From assembly GCF_002013895.1 (NCBI RefSeq), contig NZ_MAFQ01000001.1, positions 248,001 to 312,000 on the forward strand: 64,000 nt of DNA. Reading direction: 5' to 3'. Position 1 is the stretch's first letter. Each line of letters opens with the position of its first letter. The notes beneath the pieces are model-generated. The model had not been told where the DNA came from, did not search any database, and worked only from the letters and a program-made list of their open reading frames with translations. Made by a program: the position numbers and the translations under genes. Source of the stretch: Mycobacteroides franklinii (lineage in GTDB: Bacteria; Actinomycetota; Actinomycetes; Mycobacteriales; Mycobacteriaceae). Below, piece after piece: positions 28,744 through 38,171 of this stretch.

Positions 28744-30135
28744 ATGCTGCTGAAGTCCCTTCACCCCAAGTCGCCAGATCTCGCGGACGCGGTCCGCATC
28801 GGTGAGGACAGCTGGGGGCGCGCCGACCTGGTGGGCGCCGCGACCGCAGCTGCTGAGCGCATCGGCGGTGCTCCGGGGCCGATCGCAGTACTCGCCCGGC
28901 CAACCATCGACACGGTCCTGGCAGTGGTCGCCGGACTCATCGCCGGTGTTCCGATTGTGCCGGTACCGGCGGACGTCGGCGTGGCGGAACGCCGCCACAT
29001 CCTTGCCGACAGTGCTGCGGTGGCCTGGCTGGGCGAATCACCGGACGAATCAGAGGGATTGCCGCATGTGCCGGTGCGCCGGCACGCACGGTCGTGGCAT
29101 CAGTACTCCGAACCGAACCCCGAGTCGACGGCGCTCATCGTGTACACCTCGGGGACCACTGGCGCGCCGAAGGGGGTGCAGCTGAGCCGGCGCGCGCTGG
29201 CCGCCAGTCTGGACGGCCTTGCGGACGCATGGGCATGGACGCCCGACGACGTTCTGGTGCATGGACTTCCGTTGTTCCATGTGCACGGGTTGGTTCTCGG
29301 TGTACTCGGGTCACTGCGCGTGGGAAATCGGTTTGTGCACACCGTCAAACCGACACCCGAGGCCTATGCGGCGGCGGGGGGCAGTCTGTATTTCGGCGTG
29401 CCGACGGTGTGGTCCCGGATGGTGGCCGACGAATCCTGCGCCCGCGCATTGTCAGCCGCGCGGCTGCTGGTATCGGGCAGCGCGCCACTGCCGGTGCCGG
29501 TTTTCGATGAGTTGTTGCGGCTCACCGGACATGCGCCGATCGAGCGCTACGGTGCTACCGAAACCGTCATCACGCTTTCCACGCGCGTCGACGGGGAACG
29601 ACGCGCCGGTTGGGTTGGTCACCCATTGACGGGTGTCCAAACTCGCCTGCTGGGGGAGGACGGTTCCGTGGCCGCCCACGACGGGGAAACCGTTGGCCAG
29701 CTACAGGTTCAGGGACCCACACTGTTCAGCGGCTATCACAACCTGCCCGAGAAGACGGCCGAGGTGCTTACCGATGACGGGTGGTACCGCACCGGTGACG
29801 TCGCCGTCGTCGACGCCGATGGGATGCACCGCATCGTGGGACGCGAATCGGTTGATCTGATCAAATCCGGCGGTTACCGAATCGGTGCCGGTGAGATCGA
29901 AACCGTGCTGCTGGGGCATCCCGGGATCGTGGAAGTCGCGGTGGTCGGCGTGCCCGACGATGACCTGGGACAACGGATTGTCGCCTACGTTGTCGGCGAC
30001 GTGACGGAAGATGACGTCATTGGCTTCGTGGCGCAACAGCTCTCGGTGCATAAGCGCCCCCGTGAGGTGCGCCGGGTCGATGCGCTACCCCGGAACGCCA
30101 TGGGCAAGGTTCTCAAAAAGGAGTTGATCAGGTGA
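28744..30135 (+). CDS. fadD36: Acyl-CoA synthetase (AMP-forming) FadD36
   Basis: A 463-residue ANL-family enzyme, on the short side for FadD proteins. The P-loop-like motif YTSGTTGAPKGV lies near residue 135, ERYGATETV near 265, the hinge region DGWYRTGDVAVVD near 350, and the C-terminal catalytic lysine in RNAMGKVLKKEL. It activates a carboxylic acid to acyl-AMP and then acyl-CoA. M. tuberculosis FadD36 (Rv1193) lies in the same relative place, after the proline genes. The substrate chain length is not known. The stop overlaps the next start (GTGA). Confidence 0.88.
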   Translation: MLLKSLHPKSPDLADAVRIGEDSWGRADLVGAATAAAERIGGAPGPIAVLARPTIDTVLAVVAGLIAGVPIVPVPADVGVAERRHILADSAAVAWLGESPDESEGLPHVPVRRHARSWHQYSEPNPESTALIVYTSGTTGAPKGVQLSRRALAASLDGLADAWAWTPDDVLVHGLPLFHVHGLVLGVLGSLRVGNRFVHTVKPTPEAYAAAGGSLYFGVPTVWSRMVADESCARALSAARLLVSGSAPLPVPVFDELLRLTGHAPIERYGATETVITLSTRVDGERRAGWVGHPLTGVQTRLLGEDGSVAAHDGETVGQLQVQGPTLFSGYHNLPEKTAEVLTDDGWYRTGDVAVVDADGMHRIVGRESVDLIKSGGYRIGAGEIETVLLGHPGIVEVAVVGVPDDDLGQRIVAYVVGDVTEDDVIGFVAQQLSVHKRPREVRRVDALPRNAMGKVLKKELIR

Positions 30136-30692
30136 ACGTGACCGAGGAGGTCGTTGACCAGATCAATTGGCACTGGACATCTCAACTGCGGCCCCGCCTC
30201 GATGGGCTCACCGACGACGAATATTTCTGGGAACCGGTGCGGGGCTGCTGGAGTCTGCGGCCGCGCGGCACCGCGACCACGCCGCTGCAGGGAGGCTCGG
30301 GCGACTACGTGATCGAATTCGCGGCTCCGCCACCCGAACCCGCGCCCGTTACCACGATCGCCTGGCGGCTCGGCCACATCCTGGTTGGCGTGCTGGGGGC
30401 GCGGATCGCCAGTCATTTCCCGGATAATCGGGCCGGGCCACCCGTCGATTACCTGACCTACGACTATCCGGTGACGGCGGCCGATGCCTTGGAGCGCCTT
30501 GACCTCATGTACGCGGCATGGCGGGACGGCGTGCTCAGTAAAGACGATGCCGCGCTGGCTTTTCCGGTCGGGCCGGCCGAAGGGCCCTGGGCCGAGAAAC
30601 CGTTTCTGACGCTGGTGCTGCACATCAATCGCGAGCTGCTGCACCATGGCGCGGAGATCGCGCTACTGCGCGACTTGTACGCCTGGCAGTGA
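30132..30692 (+). CDS. DinB superfamily protein
   Basis: A 186-residue protein whose pattern WHWTSQLRPRLDGLTDDEYFWEPV, TTIAWRLGHI, and the final NRELLHHGAEIALLRDLY is that of the DinB/YfiT four-helix fold; the three metal-binding histidines would be those in RLGHI, the HH pair and the N-terminal region. In actinobacteria many members are mycothiol-dependent transferases or maleylpyruvate-isomerase-like enzymes. The GTG overlaps the fadD36 stop, indicating coupled expression. The gene ends 12 nt from the convergent SGNH hydrolase. Reaction unknown. Confidence 0.85.
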   Translation: MNVTEEVVDQINWHWTSQLRPRLDGLTDDEYFWEPVRGCWSLRPRGTATTPLQGGSGDYVIEFAAPPPEPAPVTTIAWRLGHILVGVLGARIASHFPDNRAGPPVDYLTYDYPVTAADALERLDLMYAAWRDGVLSKDDAALAFPVGPAEGPWAEKPFLTLVLHINRELLHHGAEIALLRDLYAWQ

Positions 30693-30703
30693 TGTCCCGG
30701 AAC

Positions 30704-31669
30704 CTATTTCGTGTTGAGGGCCTTGTTGATCCCGGCAGCGATTGCGGTCATCGCGCGCAACGTGGGGTGGTAGGCCATCGGTCCGTAGTTCAGTGGGGTT
30801 GCCGAGAACGTGTAGCCGTAGACCCAGGGATCCTTGGAACAGATATCGTGACCGCGGGTGAGACCGGCAGCGGATACCAGCAGCGACCCGGTCGCGCGAG
30901 CGGCTTCCTCAGTCTTGGCGACAAGTGTTTTCGCCAAGACGCGTGCGCGGTCGAATTGAGCGTCGGTGATCGGCATTTTGTCCGGGCAATACCCGGCATC
31001 GGGTAGGACAGTCGTGTAGTCGACATAGACGACAGTGGCATTCGGCGCTCGCCTGTGCGCCTCGCGGCCGATCTCTTGCAGGCTCGCGCCGACCTGCGCC
31101 ACAGCCCTGTCGACCTCATCGTCGGCCCTGACGTCACAGACACTCAGCCGCCACGAAAACGACAACGCGCCGGGATCTTTCGCGCAGGACCAGGCGAAGA
31201 GGTTCGGCAGATAGTAGATATCGTTTCCGCCCGCGGTGATGGTGACAAGTGTGGTGTCGCTGCGGACCGCATCGAGCTGGGGTGGCTGAAAGTACTGGCC
31301 ACCGTGCAGAACGTTCTGTGCGGTGGCCCCCGAACAGGTGACATCGGTCAGGTCGAGGTGACGCAGCCTGGCCAGCTGATGGGCGTAGTTGTTGTCAGAC
31401 CGGATGCAAAGGACCGGGCTCGTCGGATCACGGTTGGGCACTCCCGGACCCGCCCCGAACGAACTTCCCAGGGCGACGTACTCGTGATTGCCTGTGGGGG
31501 CCCGCTTGCCCTGATACGCGATCAACGCGGTTGCCGTGCTCATCACCATGAGAACCGCGACGATGAACGCGCCAAAGATCTTCAGCGAGAGCAGCAACCC
31601 CCGCGCCAGCCGCGACCGTTGTGCCGGGCCTTGCGAAGGCGAGTCGGTCTCTTCCGGCGACGAGGACAT
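30704..31669 (-). CDS. Membrane-anchored SGNH/GDSL hydrolase
   Basis: A 321-residue protein with one N-terminal membrane helix (about residues 27-50) acting as signal-anchor, so the enzyme domain lies outside the membrane. Block I is YVALGSSFGAGPG with the nucleophile Ser in GSS; the block III Asn is in TAGGNDIYYLP, and the catalytic His is in AYHPTLRAMTA near the C-terminus. Several Cys suggest disulfides. The family includes esterases and lipases. It starts 7 nt after the dapD stop on the same strand, so the two may be co-transcribed. The substrate is unknown, perhaps envelope lipids. Confidence 0.88.
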   Translation of the reverse strand: MSSSPEETDSPSQGPAQRSRLARGLLLSLKIFGAFIVAVLMVMSTATALIAYQGKRAPTGNHEYVALGSSFGAGPGVPNRDPTSPVLCIRSDNNYAHQLARLRHLDLTDVTCSGATAQNVLHGGQYFQPPQLDAVRSDTTLVTITAGGNDIYYLPNLFAWSCAKDPGALSFSWRLSVCDVRADDEVDRAVAQVGASLQEIGREAHRRAPNATVVYVDYTTVLPDAGYCPDKMPITDAQFDRARVLAKTLVAKTEEAARATGSLLVSAAGLTRGHDICSKDPWVYGYTFSATPLNYGPMAYHPTLRAMTAIAAGINKALNTK

Positions 31670-31676
31670 TGCGGAA

Positions 31677-32633
31677 CTAGTTGGCGTGCAGCGCCGCGTT
31701 CAGCTCGAACGCGCCACCGTCACGCGAGACCACCTCAACCGCGCCGGTCTGCGAATTGCGCCGGAACAGCAGGTTGTTCGCGCCGGAGAGCTCCAGCGCC
31801 TTGATGGTCTTGCCGTCGGGCGTGCCAACCTTGGTGCCCGCCGTGACATACAGCCCGGCCTCGACGATGCAGTCATCACCCAGGCTGATGCCCACACCCG
31901 AGTTGGCGCCGAGTAGCGAGCGCTGGCCCACCGAGATGACCTGGCTGCCACCGCCGGACAGGGTGCCCATGATCGATGCGCCACCGCCGATGTCGGAGCC
32001 GTCACCCACCACGACACCGGCCGAGATGCGGCCCTCCACCATGGAGGCGCCCAGCGTGCCGGCGTTGAAGTTGACGAAGCCCTCGTGCATGACGGTGGTG
32101 CCGGGCGCCAGGTGCGCGCCGAGGCGTACCCGGTCAGCGTCGGCGATACGCACACCCGTCGGCACCACGTAGTCGACCATCCGCGGGAACTTGTCGATGC
32201 CAAAAACCGTCACCACACCGCGCCCACGCAGTCTGGCGCGTACCGTCTCGAATCCCTCCACCGCGCAGGGGCCGAAGTTTGTCCACACCACATTGGTCAG
32301 CACGCCGAACAGCCCGTCGGTGCTGGCGCCGTGCGGCTGGATCAGTCGATGCGACAACAGGTGCAGACGCAGATAGGCGTCATAGGCATCAGCGGGTTTG
32401 TCGCTGAGCGAGCCAATGGTGGTGCGCACCAACACCTTCTCCACGCCACGATCCGGGTCCGAGCCGGCCAGCCCGGACAGCGCTGCGGGTGCTTCTGGCT
32501 CGAAGATTCGCTCGGTACCTGGGGTACCGGGGGTATCGGTCAATTCGGGGGCCGGGAACCAGGTATCCAGAACCGATCCGTCTGCCGCGATGGTCGCCAG
32601 GCCAAGTGCTACTGCTCCGCTCACGGTGTACAC
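31677..32633 (-). CDS. dapD: 2,3,4,5-tetrahydropyridine-2,6-dicarboxylate N-succinyltransferase DapD
   Basis: A 318-residue actinobacterial-type DapD. The N-terminal region holds [21 protein letters not shown]. The left-handed beta-helix built from hexapeptide repeats covers roughly residues 165-275 (for example [30 protein letters not shown] contains successive hexads). It succinylates tetrahydrodipicolinate in the succinylase branch of lysine/diaminopimelate synthesis. It is divergent from dapE, with start codons 14 nt apart. GTG 32633 is preferred; GTG 32624 is also in frame and has TAGCGT 7 nt upstream. It equals Rv1201c. Confidence 0.95.
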   Translation of the reverse strand: MYTVSGAVALGLATIAADGSVLDTWFPAPELTDTPGTPGTERIFEPEAPAALSGLAGSDPDRGVEKVLVRTTIGSLSDKPADAYDAYLRLHLLSHRLIQPHGASTDGLFGVLTNVVWTNFGPCAVEGFETVRARLRGRGVVTVFGIDKFPRMVDYVVPTGVRIADADRVRLGAHLAPGTTVMHEGFVNFNAGTLGASMVEGRISAGVVVGDGSDIGGGASIMGTLSGGGSQVISVGQRSLLGANSGVGISLGDDCIVEAGLYVTAGTKVGTPDGKTIKALELSGANNLLFRRNSQTGAVEVVSRDGGAFELNAALHAN

Positions 32634-32635
32634 GC

Positions 32636-32641
32636 TAGCCT
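32636..32641 (+). promoter_or_regulatory. -10-like TAGCCT before dapE
   Basis: TAGCCT, 6 nt, ATG at 32648, all within the 14-nt gap to the divergent dapD. Confidence 0.45.
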
Positions 32642-32647
32642 GAATCG

Positions 32648-33724
32648 ATGGCGCTCGAACTCGCTGGTGACCCGATAGCCCTGACGGCTGCCCTGGTAGA
32701 CATCCCCAGCGAGTCCCGGAATGAGACCCAGATCGCCGACGTGGTCGAGGTTGCCCTGCGGGAACAGACCACCGGATTCGAGGTCATCCGCAACGGCAAC
32801 GCGGTGCTGGCCCGAACCAACCACGGCCACGGCACCCGGGTGATGCTGGCCGGACATCTCGACACCGTGCCCGCCGCCGATAACGTGCCCAGCCGTTGGG
32901 AACGCGGGGAGGGCGGCGACATCCTGTTCGGCTGCGGCACCGTCGACATGAAATCCGGTGATGCCGTCTTCCTGCACCTGGCCGCCACCGTGACACCCCG
33001 CGTCGACCTGACACTGGTGTTCTACGACTGCGAGGAGATCGAGTCCTCGGCCAACGGACTCGGCCGCATCGAACGTGAGCTCCCCGAGTGGCTCGACGCC
33101 GACCTCGCCATCCTGGGTGAGCCCACCGCTGGACTCATCGAGGCCGGCTGTCAGGGCACCTTGCGCGTGGTGATCCGTGCCGCGGGCACTCGTGCACACT
33201 CGGCGCGATCCTGGCTGGGGGACAACGCCATTCACAAGCTCGGCGCCGTTCTGGACCGGCTCGCCGCGTATCGGGCACGTATCGTCGATATCGACGGCTG
33301 CGAGTACCGCGAAGGACTATCGGCCGTACGGATCGACGGGGGCGTCGCCGGAAACGTCATCCCCGACGCAGCGGCGGTCACCGTCAACTTCCGGTTCGCG
33401 CCCGATCGCAGCCCCGAGCAGGCACTCGCGCACGTCCACGAGGTCGTCGGCGGACTCGATGTCGAAATCGAACTCACCGACTCCGCTGCCGGCGCCCTGC
33501 CGGGCCTGGATCGGCCCGCCGCCGCCGAATTGGTCGGCGCGGCAGGGGGAGTGGTACGTGCCAAGTACGGCTGGACCGATGTGTCCCGATTCGCGGCGCG
33601 CGGTATCGCCGCGGTCAATTACGGGCCGGGTGACCCCAATTTGGCGCACACCCGCGGCGAGCACGTTCCCGTCGAGCAGATCACCGAGGTCACCGAGGTA
33701 CTCCGCCGGTACCTCAGCGTGTGA
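32648..33724 (+). CDS. dapE: Succinyl-diaminopimelate desuccinylase DapE
   Basis: A 358-residue M20-family metallohydrolase. Zinc ligands and catalytic residues are visible: GHLDTVP near residue 73, [11 protein letters not shown] near 100, the catalytic Glu pair [11 protein letters not shown] near 130, and LGEPT near 157. The lid/dimerisation domain lies at about 170-280. It releases succinate from N-succinyl-LL-diaminopimelate, the step after DapC. Its end overlaps the convergent AraC gene by 11 nt. This is Rv1202. Confidence 0.95.
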   Translation: MALELAGDPIALTAALVDIPSESRNETQIADVVEVALREQTTGFEVIRNGNAVLARTNHGHGTRVMLAGHLDTVPAADNVPSRWERGEGGDILFGCGTVDMKSGDAVFLHLAATVTPRVDLTLVFYDCEEIESSANGLGRIERELPEWLDADLAILGEPTAGLIEAGCQGTLRVVIRAAGTRAHSARSWLGDNAIHKLGAVLDRLAAYRARIVDIDGCEYREGLSAVRIDGGVAGNVIPDAAAVTVNFRFAPDRSPEQALAHVHEVVGGLDVEIELTDSAAGALPGLDRPAAAELVGAAGGVVRAKYGWTDVSRFAARGIAAVNYGPGDPNLAHTRGEHVPVEQITEVTEVLRRYLSV

Positions 33725-34424
33725 CCGGCGCGGCGTACGTCCCCGGCGTCTGGCCGAGGGTGCGCCGGTACACGTCGATGAACGCGCTCGGCGTGGCCCA
33801 ACCGCACTGGTGCGCCACATAGGTCACCGGCCGATCCTCGGCGAGCAGCCGCAACGCGTGATGAAGACGGATCTGGGTCCGCCACTGCGGATACGTCATG
33901 CCCATATCGGTGCGGAACAACCTGGTCAGCGTGCGCTCGCTGGCGCCCACCCGCCGTCCTAGATCGGCCACCGTCCACACCTGGGTGAGGTCTTCCTCCA
34001 CCAACGCGCAGGCCTGCGCCAATCGATCGTCGTGTGCGGTGGGTAGCTTGAGCGCCTGCTCCGGGCTGTGCCGCAGCTGGTCGATGAGGACGACACGCAA
34101 CCGTGCGACCTCGTCCTCGGGTAAGTCGCCGGGCGCCGAGCACGTGATGATCAGCTCGCGCAACAGCGGCGATACCGCGATGACTGTCGGGTTCGCCAGC
34201 TCCACGCGGTACATCTCGGGATCGAAGCCCACGGAATGAAACTCGGTGGGGCCATAGAAGCGATGTTGATGCCCGGCCCCCGCCGGTATCCATAGCGCCC
34301 GGTTCGGCGGGGCGATCCAGGTTCCGTCATCGGTGGTGACCGCGAGCACGCCGCTGGCCGGATACACGATTTGGTGTTCCTCGTGCCAGTGATGCTCGAT
34401 GCGGTGCCCGCCGGCCACCGACAT
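33714..34424 (-). CDS. AraC-family regulator with cupin sensor
   Basis: About 236 residues from ATG 34424. The N-terminal cupin (about 1-90) has [21 protein letters not shown] with metal-type histidines. The C-terminal AraC double helix-turn-helix lies at about 135-236, with [28 protein letters not shown] and the second helix pair in [22 protein letters not shown]. It is divergent from an MFS exporter gene and probably controls it. Longer starts at 34496 and 34595 exist; TAAAAT at about 34458-34463 on this strand looks like a -10 element, which would make the shorter start correct. The C-terminus overlaps dapE. Confidence 0.85.
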   Translation of the reverse strand: MSVAGGHRIEHHWHEEHQIVYPASGVLAVTTDDGTWIAPPNRALWIPAGAGHQHRFYGPTEFHSVGFDPEMYRVELANPTVIAVSPLLRELIITCSAPGDLPEDEVARLRVVLIDQLRHSPEQALKLPTAHDDRLAQACALVEEDLTQVWTVADLGRRVGASERTLTRLFRTDMGMTYPQWRTQIRLHHALRLLAEDRPVTYVAHQCGWATPSAFIDVYRRTLGQTPGTYAAPVTR

Positions 34425-34509
34425 CACTCCGGTGATCTGGCGGTTAATCAACACAAGATGGCATTTTATCGGAGGCTTGCATGTTGGGGAATCCATAGCG
34501 TCGTCCCTC

Positions 34510-35709
34510 GTGACCGATTTGGCGAATGACGAACAGCTGACCGCCCATCCCGCGACGCCCTCCGCGCCCGCCCCCATTTCGGCGTGGAATCGCATGCGGT
34601 ACTGGGTAATCGCGCATGCCGTCGACGACTTCTACCAGGGCTTGGTGCCCGCAGCCATCCCATTCTTCGTGCTGGAGCGCCACTACAGCTACGCGGCAGC
34701 GTCGGGTCTGGCGCTCGCCGCGACGCTGGGAAGCGCGTTGCCCCAACCACTGCTCGGTCTCATCGCGGATCGATGGCGGCTGCTGGGGATGGCTCCCGCG
34801 GGCCTGGCCGCGGCCGGAATCGGTGCGGGCCTGGCGGGGTTGGTGCCCGGCTATTGGCTGGTCTGGACCATGCTGCTCATCTCCGGTCTGGGCGTGGCGG
34901 CCTTCCATCCCGCCGCCGGCCGCGATGCCCGACGCGACGCGGGGGATAGCGCGACCGCGATGAGCTTGTTCGCCGCCGGAGGCAGCGTCGGCTTCTTCCT
35001 GGCGCCGGCGTTGGTGACACCCGCGCTGGTGTCCTCGGGACTGGGCGCGACAGCCTGGTTCATTCCGCCCGCCGTCGTCATGGGATTCGTGCTGTGGCGC
35101 TATCAGCTGCGGCAGGGTTCGGCGACCTCGGTGCCGCGGCGGCTGGCCGGGAGCGACCGCTGGGGGCCGTTCTCGGTCCTGGTTGCTGTCGAGGTGGTGC
35201 GCTCGGCCATCTACTTCGGCATGAACACCTTCATCGCACTGTACCTGATCAATCATCTGGGTGTTCCGGCAGCCATCGGTGGCCTTGGGTTAGCGATGTT
35301 CTTGGGCGGCGGCGTGATCGGGACGCTGCTCGGTGGCCGGATCAGCGACCGGATCGGCGTGATCGCCACCATCCGGGTCGGCAGCATCGCCGCGATTCCC
35401 GCGTTCGTCGCGCTGCGGCTCTGCCCGCAGCCGTGGATCGCACTGGCCCTGGCCGCCGTCGTCGGTGTCGCCGTCAACATCCCGTTCGCGGTGCTGGTCA
35501 AACTCGGCCAGGACTATCTGCCGACGCGTCCGGGCACGGCCGCCGGGGTGACGCTGGGTCTGGCCGTCAGCGTCGGCGGATTCTTCGTGCCGTTACTGGG
35601 CGTCCTGGCAGACCACCACGGACCGCAGGCGGTGCTGACCACGCTGTGCGTCGTGCCGATTCTGGCGATTGCGCTGGCCTACCTGCTGCCGCGACCCGAG
35701 CGGGAATAG
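34510..35709 (+). CDS. MFS exporter, fosmidomycin-resistance (Fsr)-like
   Basis: About 399 residues from GTG 34510, with twelve hydrophobic helices. The first-loop segment HAVDDFYQGLVPAAIPFFVLE, then LIADRWRLLG and AAFHPAAGRDARR, fit the Fsr branch of drug/H+ antiporters. The second half has GGRISDRIGVIATIRVG, the equivalent of motif A. Such transporters export fosmidomycin and other small compounds. It is paired with a divergent AraC/cupin regulator. The frame reaches 34399, but upstream residues overlap the regulator. Substrate not established. Confidence 0.88.
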   Translation: MTDLANDEQLTAHPATPSAPAPISAWNRMRYWVIAHAVDDFYQGLVPAAIPFFVLERHYSYAAASGLALAATLGSALPQPLLGLIADRWRLLGMAPAGLAAAGIGAGLAGLVPGYWLVWTMLLISGLGVAAFHPAAGRDARRDAGDSATAMSLFAAGGSVGFFLAPALVTPALVSSGLGATAWFIPPAVVMGFVLWRYQLRQGSATSVPRRLAGSDRWGPFSVLVAVEVVRSAIYFGMNTFIALYLINHLGVPAAIGGLGLAMFLGGGVIGTLLGGRISDRIGVIATIRVGSIAAIPAFVALRLCPQPWIALALAAVVGVAVNIPFAVLVKLGQDYLPTRPGTAAGVTLGLAVSVGGFFVPLLGVLADHHGPQAVLTTLCVVPILAIALAYLLPRPERE

Positions 35710-35738
35710 CGGCTCAAACGCAGGGGGTTGGCCGAGAG

Positions 35739-36686
35739 GTGAAACTCGGAGTGGCCATCGGCCGACCCCTCAGCGTGCAGGGTGACACCAACCTCGTCGA
35801 TGTCTTCATCGCGCACGGCCGCCGGGTCACCGACGCCGGGATTGGCACGTTGTGGCTCGGGCAGATGTATCACTACGACGCGATCACCATGGCTGCGGTG
35901 GTGGGACAAGCGATATCCCCGGAAAAACTCCGCACCGTGGGCGTTTCGGTCATCCCCATCAATCCGCGCCATCCCATCGAGGTGTCGGCGGCCGCACAGA
36001 CCGCACAGGCCGCCACCCATGGCAGGTTCCAGCTGGGCTTGGGGCTCGGCGCCCCGGTGATCGAGGGCCCGAGCTATGGACTCCACGTGGACAAACCGAT
36101 ACGTCGTCTGCGCGAGTACCTCACCACCCTGCGGCAACTGCTGGACACCGGAACCGCGGACTTTCATGGTGAGACTCTCACCGTCGCACCTGAATTCACC
36201 ACCTCGCAGCCCGGCGGCGAGAACATCCCCGTGTTGGTGGCAGCCATGGCGCCGCAGGCGCTGCGCGCCACCGGCGAGCTGGCCGACGGCACGATTCCGC
36301 TGCATGCCGGACCGCGCGCGCTCAGCCGGGAGATCGTCCCCGTCATCAACACCGCTGCCGAGCGCGCCGGACGGCCGCTCCCCCGTGTCATTGCCGGCGT
36401 GGCTGTCGTCGTCACCTCCGAACCCGAACGGGTGCGGGCATTGGCCATCGAGGACATGGCTTTCTACGAGAACATCCCGTCATACCGGAAAGTGCTTGAC
36501 GCCGAAGGTGTTCAGCACACCGGAGAACTGGCGATCATCGGCGATGAGCTGCACGTCGCCACGGAGCTGCAGCGCTATTTCGACGCCGGGGCCACCGAAG
36601 TCTTCGCCAGCCATACCGAGCTGGGCGGGCCGCAGGACGAGGCCCGCACGCTGGCACTGCTGGGGGAGCTGTCCCGCGGGAATTGA
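35739..36686 (+). CDS. LLM-class F420-dependent oxidoreductase
   Basis: About 315 residues from GTG 35739. It shows the bacterial-luciferase-like TIM barrel: KLGVAIGRPL at the start, GTLWLGQMYHYDAITMAAVVG, SVIPINPRHPIEVSAAAQTAQAATHGRFQLGLGLGAP near residues 75-110, and a C-terminal GATEVFASHTELG. Many mycobacterial members use F420 and some oxidise or reduce envelope or xenobiotic compounds. It follows the MFS gene by 29 nt on the same strand. A longer frame that reaches back into the MFS gene is a shadow. Confidence 0.88.
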   Translation: MKLGVAIGRPLSVQGDTNLVDVFIAHGRRVTDAGIGTLWLGQMYHYDAITMAAVVGQAISPEKLRTVGVSVIPINPRHPIEVSAAAQTAQAATHGRFQLGLGLGAPVIEGPSYGLHVDKPIRRLREYLTTLRQLLDTGTADFHGETLTVAPEFTTSQPGGENIPVLVAAMAPQALRATGELADGTIPLHAGPRALSREIVPVINTAAERAGRPLPRVIAGVAVVVTSEPERVRALAIEDMAFYENIPSYRKVLDAEGVQHTGELAIIGDELHVATELQRYFDAGATEVFASHTELGGPQDEARTLALLGELSRGN

Positions 36687-36701
36687 GTTGCCGGCGGCCC
36701 C

Positions 36702-36707
36702 TAGGCT
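36702..36707 (+). promoter_or_regulatory. -10-like TAGGCT before the first LOG gene
   Basis: TAGGCT, 6 nt, GTG at 36714. Confidence 0.45.
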
Positions 36708-36713
36708 GGCTAC

Positions 36714-37466
36714 GTGCCCGATCAACCACTAACCCAACTGCATGGACCGGTTCGGCTGCGCCGTGACCGATGTGAGAAGACCACCGCCGATCAACGTCTG
36801 CTGGACAGCCACGAATCAGGCGCGTGGACACACACAGACCAATGGCGAGTGTTGCGCATCCAGAGTGAGTTTGTGGAAGGTTTCGACGCGCTGGCGCAAA
36901 CCCCCGAGGCCGTAACGGTTTTCGGTTCTGCCAGGACAAAGCCGGATTCCCCTGAATATCAATTGGGTCGAGACCTGGGTACCGCCCTGGTGAAGGCCGG
37001 CTATGCCGTCATCACCGGGGGCGGACCGGGCGCCATGGAGGCCGCCAACCGCGGCGCCAGCGAATCGGGTGGCTACTCGGTGGGCCTGGGCATCGAGCTG
37101 CCGTTCGAGCAGGGCCTCAACGAATGGGTAGACCTGGGCATCAACTTCCGCTATTTCTTCGTTCGCAAGACGATGTTCGTGAAGTACGCGCAGGCCTTCG
37201 TGTGTCTGCCCGGTGGATTCGGCACCCTGGACGAACTCTTTGAGGCGCTCACCCTGGTGCAGACCCGCAAGGTGACGCGGTTCCCGATCATCCTGCTTGG
37301 CACCGAGTACTGGTCGGGTCTTCTCGAGTGGATCCGCGGCACGATGCTGCCTGCCGGAAAGATCGGTGAGCAGGACATCGCGCTGCTCTCGGTGACCGAC
37401 AGCGTCCAGGAGGCTGTCGAGATCATCCTTGCGTCGGCCGTCAACGGGAATGGGAACCACCGATGA
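36714..37466 (+). CDS. LOG-family Rossmann-fold protein (TIGR00730), first copy
   Basis: A 250-residue protein. An N-terminal extension of about 60 residues precedes the LOG fold: VTVFGSART near residue 67, the nucleotide-binding GGGPGAMEAANRGA near 102, RKTMFVKYAQAFVCLPGGFGTLDELFEAL near 150-178. The PGGxGTxxE motif and the preceding Arg mark phosphoribohydrolases that cleave nucleoside monophosphates, releasing cytokinin-type bases in known members; some relatives are PpnN-like nucleosidases. It overlaps the second LOG gene by ATGA, so the two are coupled. Confidence 0.85.
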   Translation: MPDQPLTQLHGPVRLRRDRCEKTTADQRLLDSHESGAWTHTDQWRVLRIQSEFVEGFDALAQTPEAVTVFGSARTKPDSPEYQLGRDLGTALVKAGYAVITGGGPGAMEAANRGASESGGYSVGLGIELPFEQGLNEWVDLGINFRYFFVRKTMFVKYAQAFVCLPGGFGTLDELFEALTLVQTRKVTRFPIILLGTEYWSGLLEWIRGTMLPAGKIGEQDIALLSVTDSVQEAVEIILASAVNGNGNHR

Positions 37467-38038
37467 CCGCGATGAGCAGCGTGCGCGAAGAGCATCAGCC
37501 CCTGTCCGTCTGTGTGTACTGCGCCTCCGGCCCGCGTCACCCCGAGCTCTTGGACCTGGCGACTCGCCTGGGTACCGCCATCGCCGAACGCGGATGGACC
37601 TTGGTATCCGGGGGAGGCAATGTGTCGGCCATGGGGGCGATAGCCCATGCCGCGCGTGCTGCCGGCGGGCGCACCATCGGCGTCATTCCCAAGACGCTCG
37701 TGCACCGCGAGGTGGCCGATACCGACGCCGACGAGCTGATCGTCACCACCACGATGCGCGAACGTAAGCAGATCATGGAGGATCGGTCCGACGCCTTCAT
37801 CACGCTGCCCGGCGGGATAGGCACCCTCGAAGAGGTCTTCGAAACCTGGACGGCCGGTTACCTGGGATTACACCAGAAGCCGGTGGTGCTGCTGGACCCC
37901 GACGGTCACTACACCGGACTGCTGCGCTGGCTCGACGAATTGCAGGACAACGGCTATGTGGCGGCCCCTGCCCGGGATCGGCTGCTGGTGCACACCGATA
38001 TCGCTGCTGCTCTCGATGCATGCCGACCAACGGATTGA
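37463..38038 (+). CDS. LOG-family cytokinin-riboside-5'-monophosphate phosphoribohydrolase (Rv1205-like)
   Basis: A 191-residue LOG protein, standard length. It has VCVYCASGPRHPEL, the VSGGGNVSAMGAIAHAA segment near residue 50, MRERKQIMEDRSDAFITLPGGIGTLEEVFETW near residues 95-125, including the catalytic Arg-Lys and PGGxGTxxE. M. tuberculosis Rv1205 is a LOG enzyme that produces cytokinin free bases. The ATG overlaps the previous LOG stop. fadD6 follows, as in Rv1205-Rv1206. Confidence 0.9.
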   Translation: MTAMSSVREEHQPLSVCVYCASGPRHPELLDLATRLGTAIAERGWTLVSGGGNVSAMGAIAHAARAAGGRTIGVIPKTLVHREVADTDADELIVTTTMRERKQIMEDRSDAFITLPGGIGTLEEVFETWTAGYLGLHQKPVVLLDPDGHYTGLLRWLDELQDNGYVAAPARDRLLVHTDIAAALDACRPTD

Positions 38039-38098
38039 CGGGGCCCTACCGTTCGTCAACAATGCGGTGAGCCATTGCCTACTGGGCGGTAAGAACGT

Positions 38099-38153
38099 GG
38101 ATGACCCGCTTGCGGGAAGACCCACACGAGGATGACCCGCTAGCGGGAAGACC
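38099..38153 (+). repeat. Two tandem 24-nt repeats with internal palindromes before fadD6
   Basis: The unit GGATGACCCGCTTGCGGGAA plus GACC (38099-38122) recurs at 38130-38153 with one T-to-A change. Each contains CCCGCTTGCGGG or the perfect palindrome CCCGCTAGCGGG. They end 18 nt before the fadD6 start, in its leader. Confidence 0.75.
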
Positions 38154-38171
38154 GACAACAGGGAGAACCAG

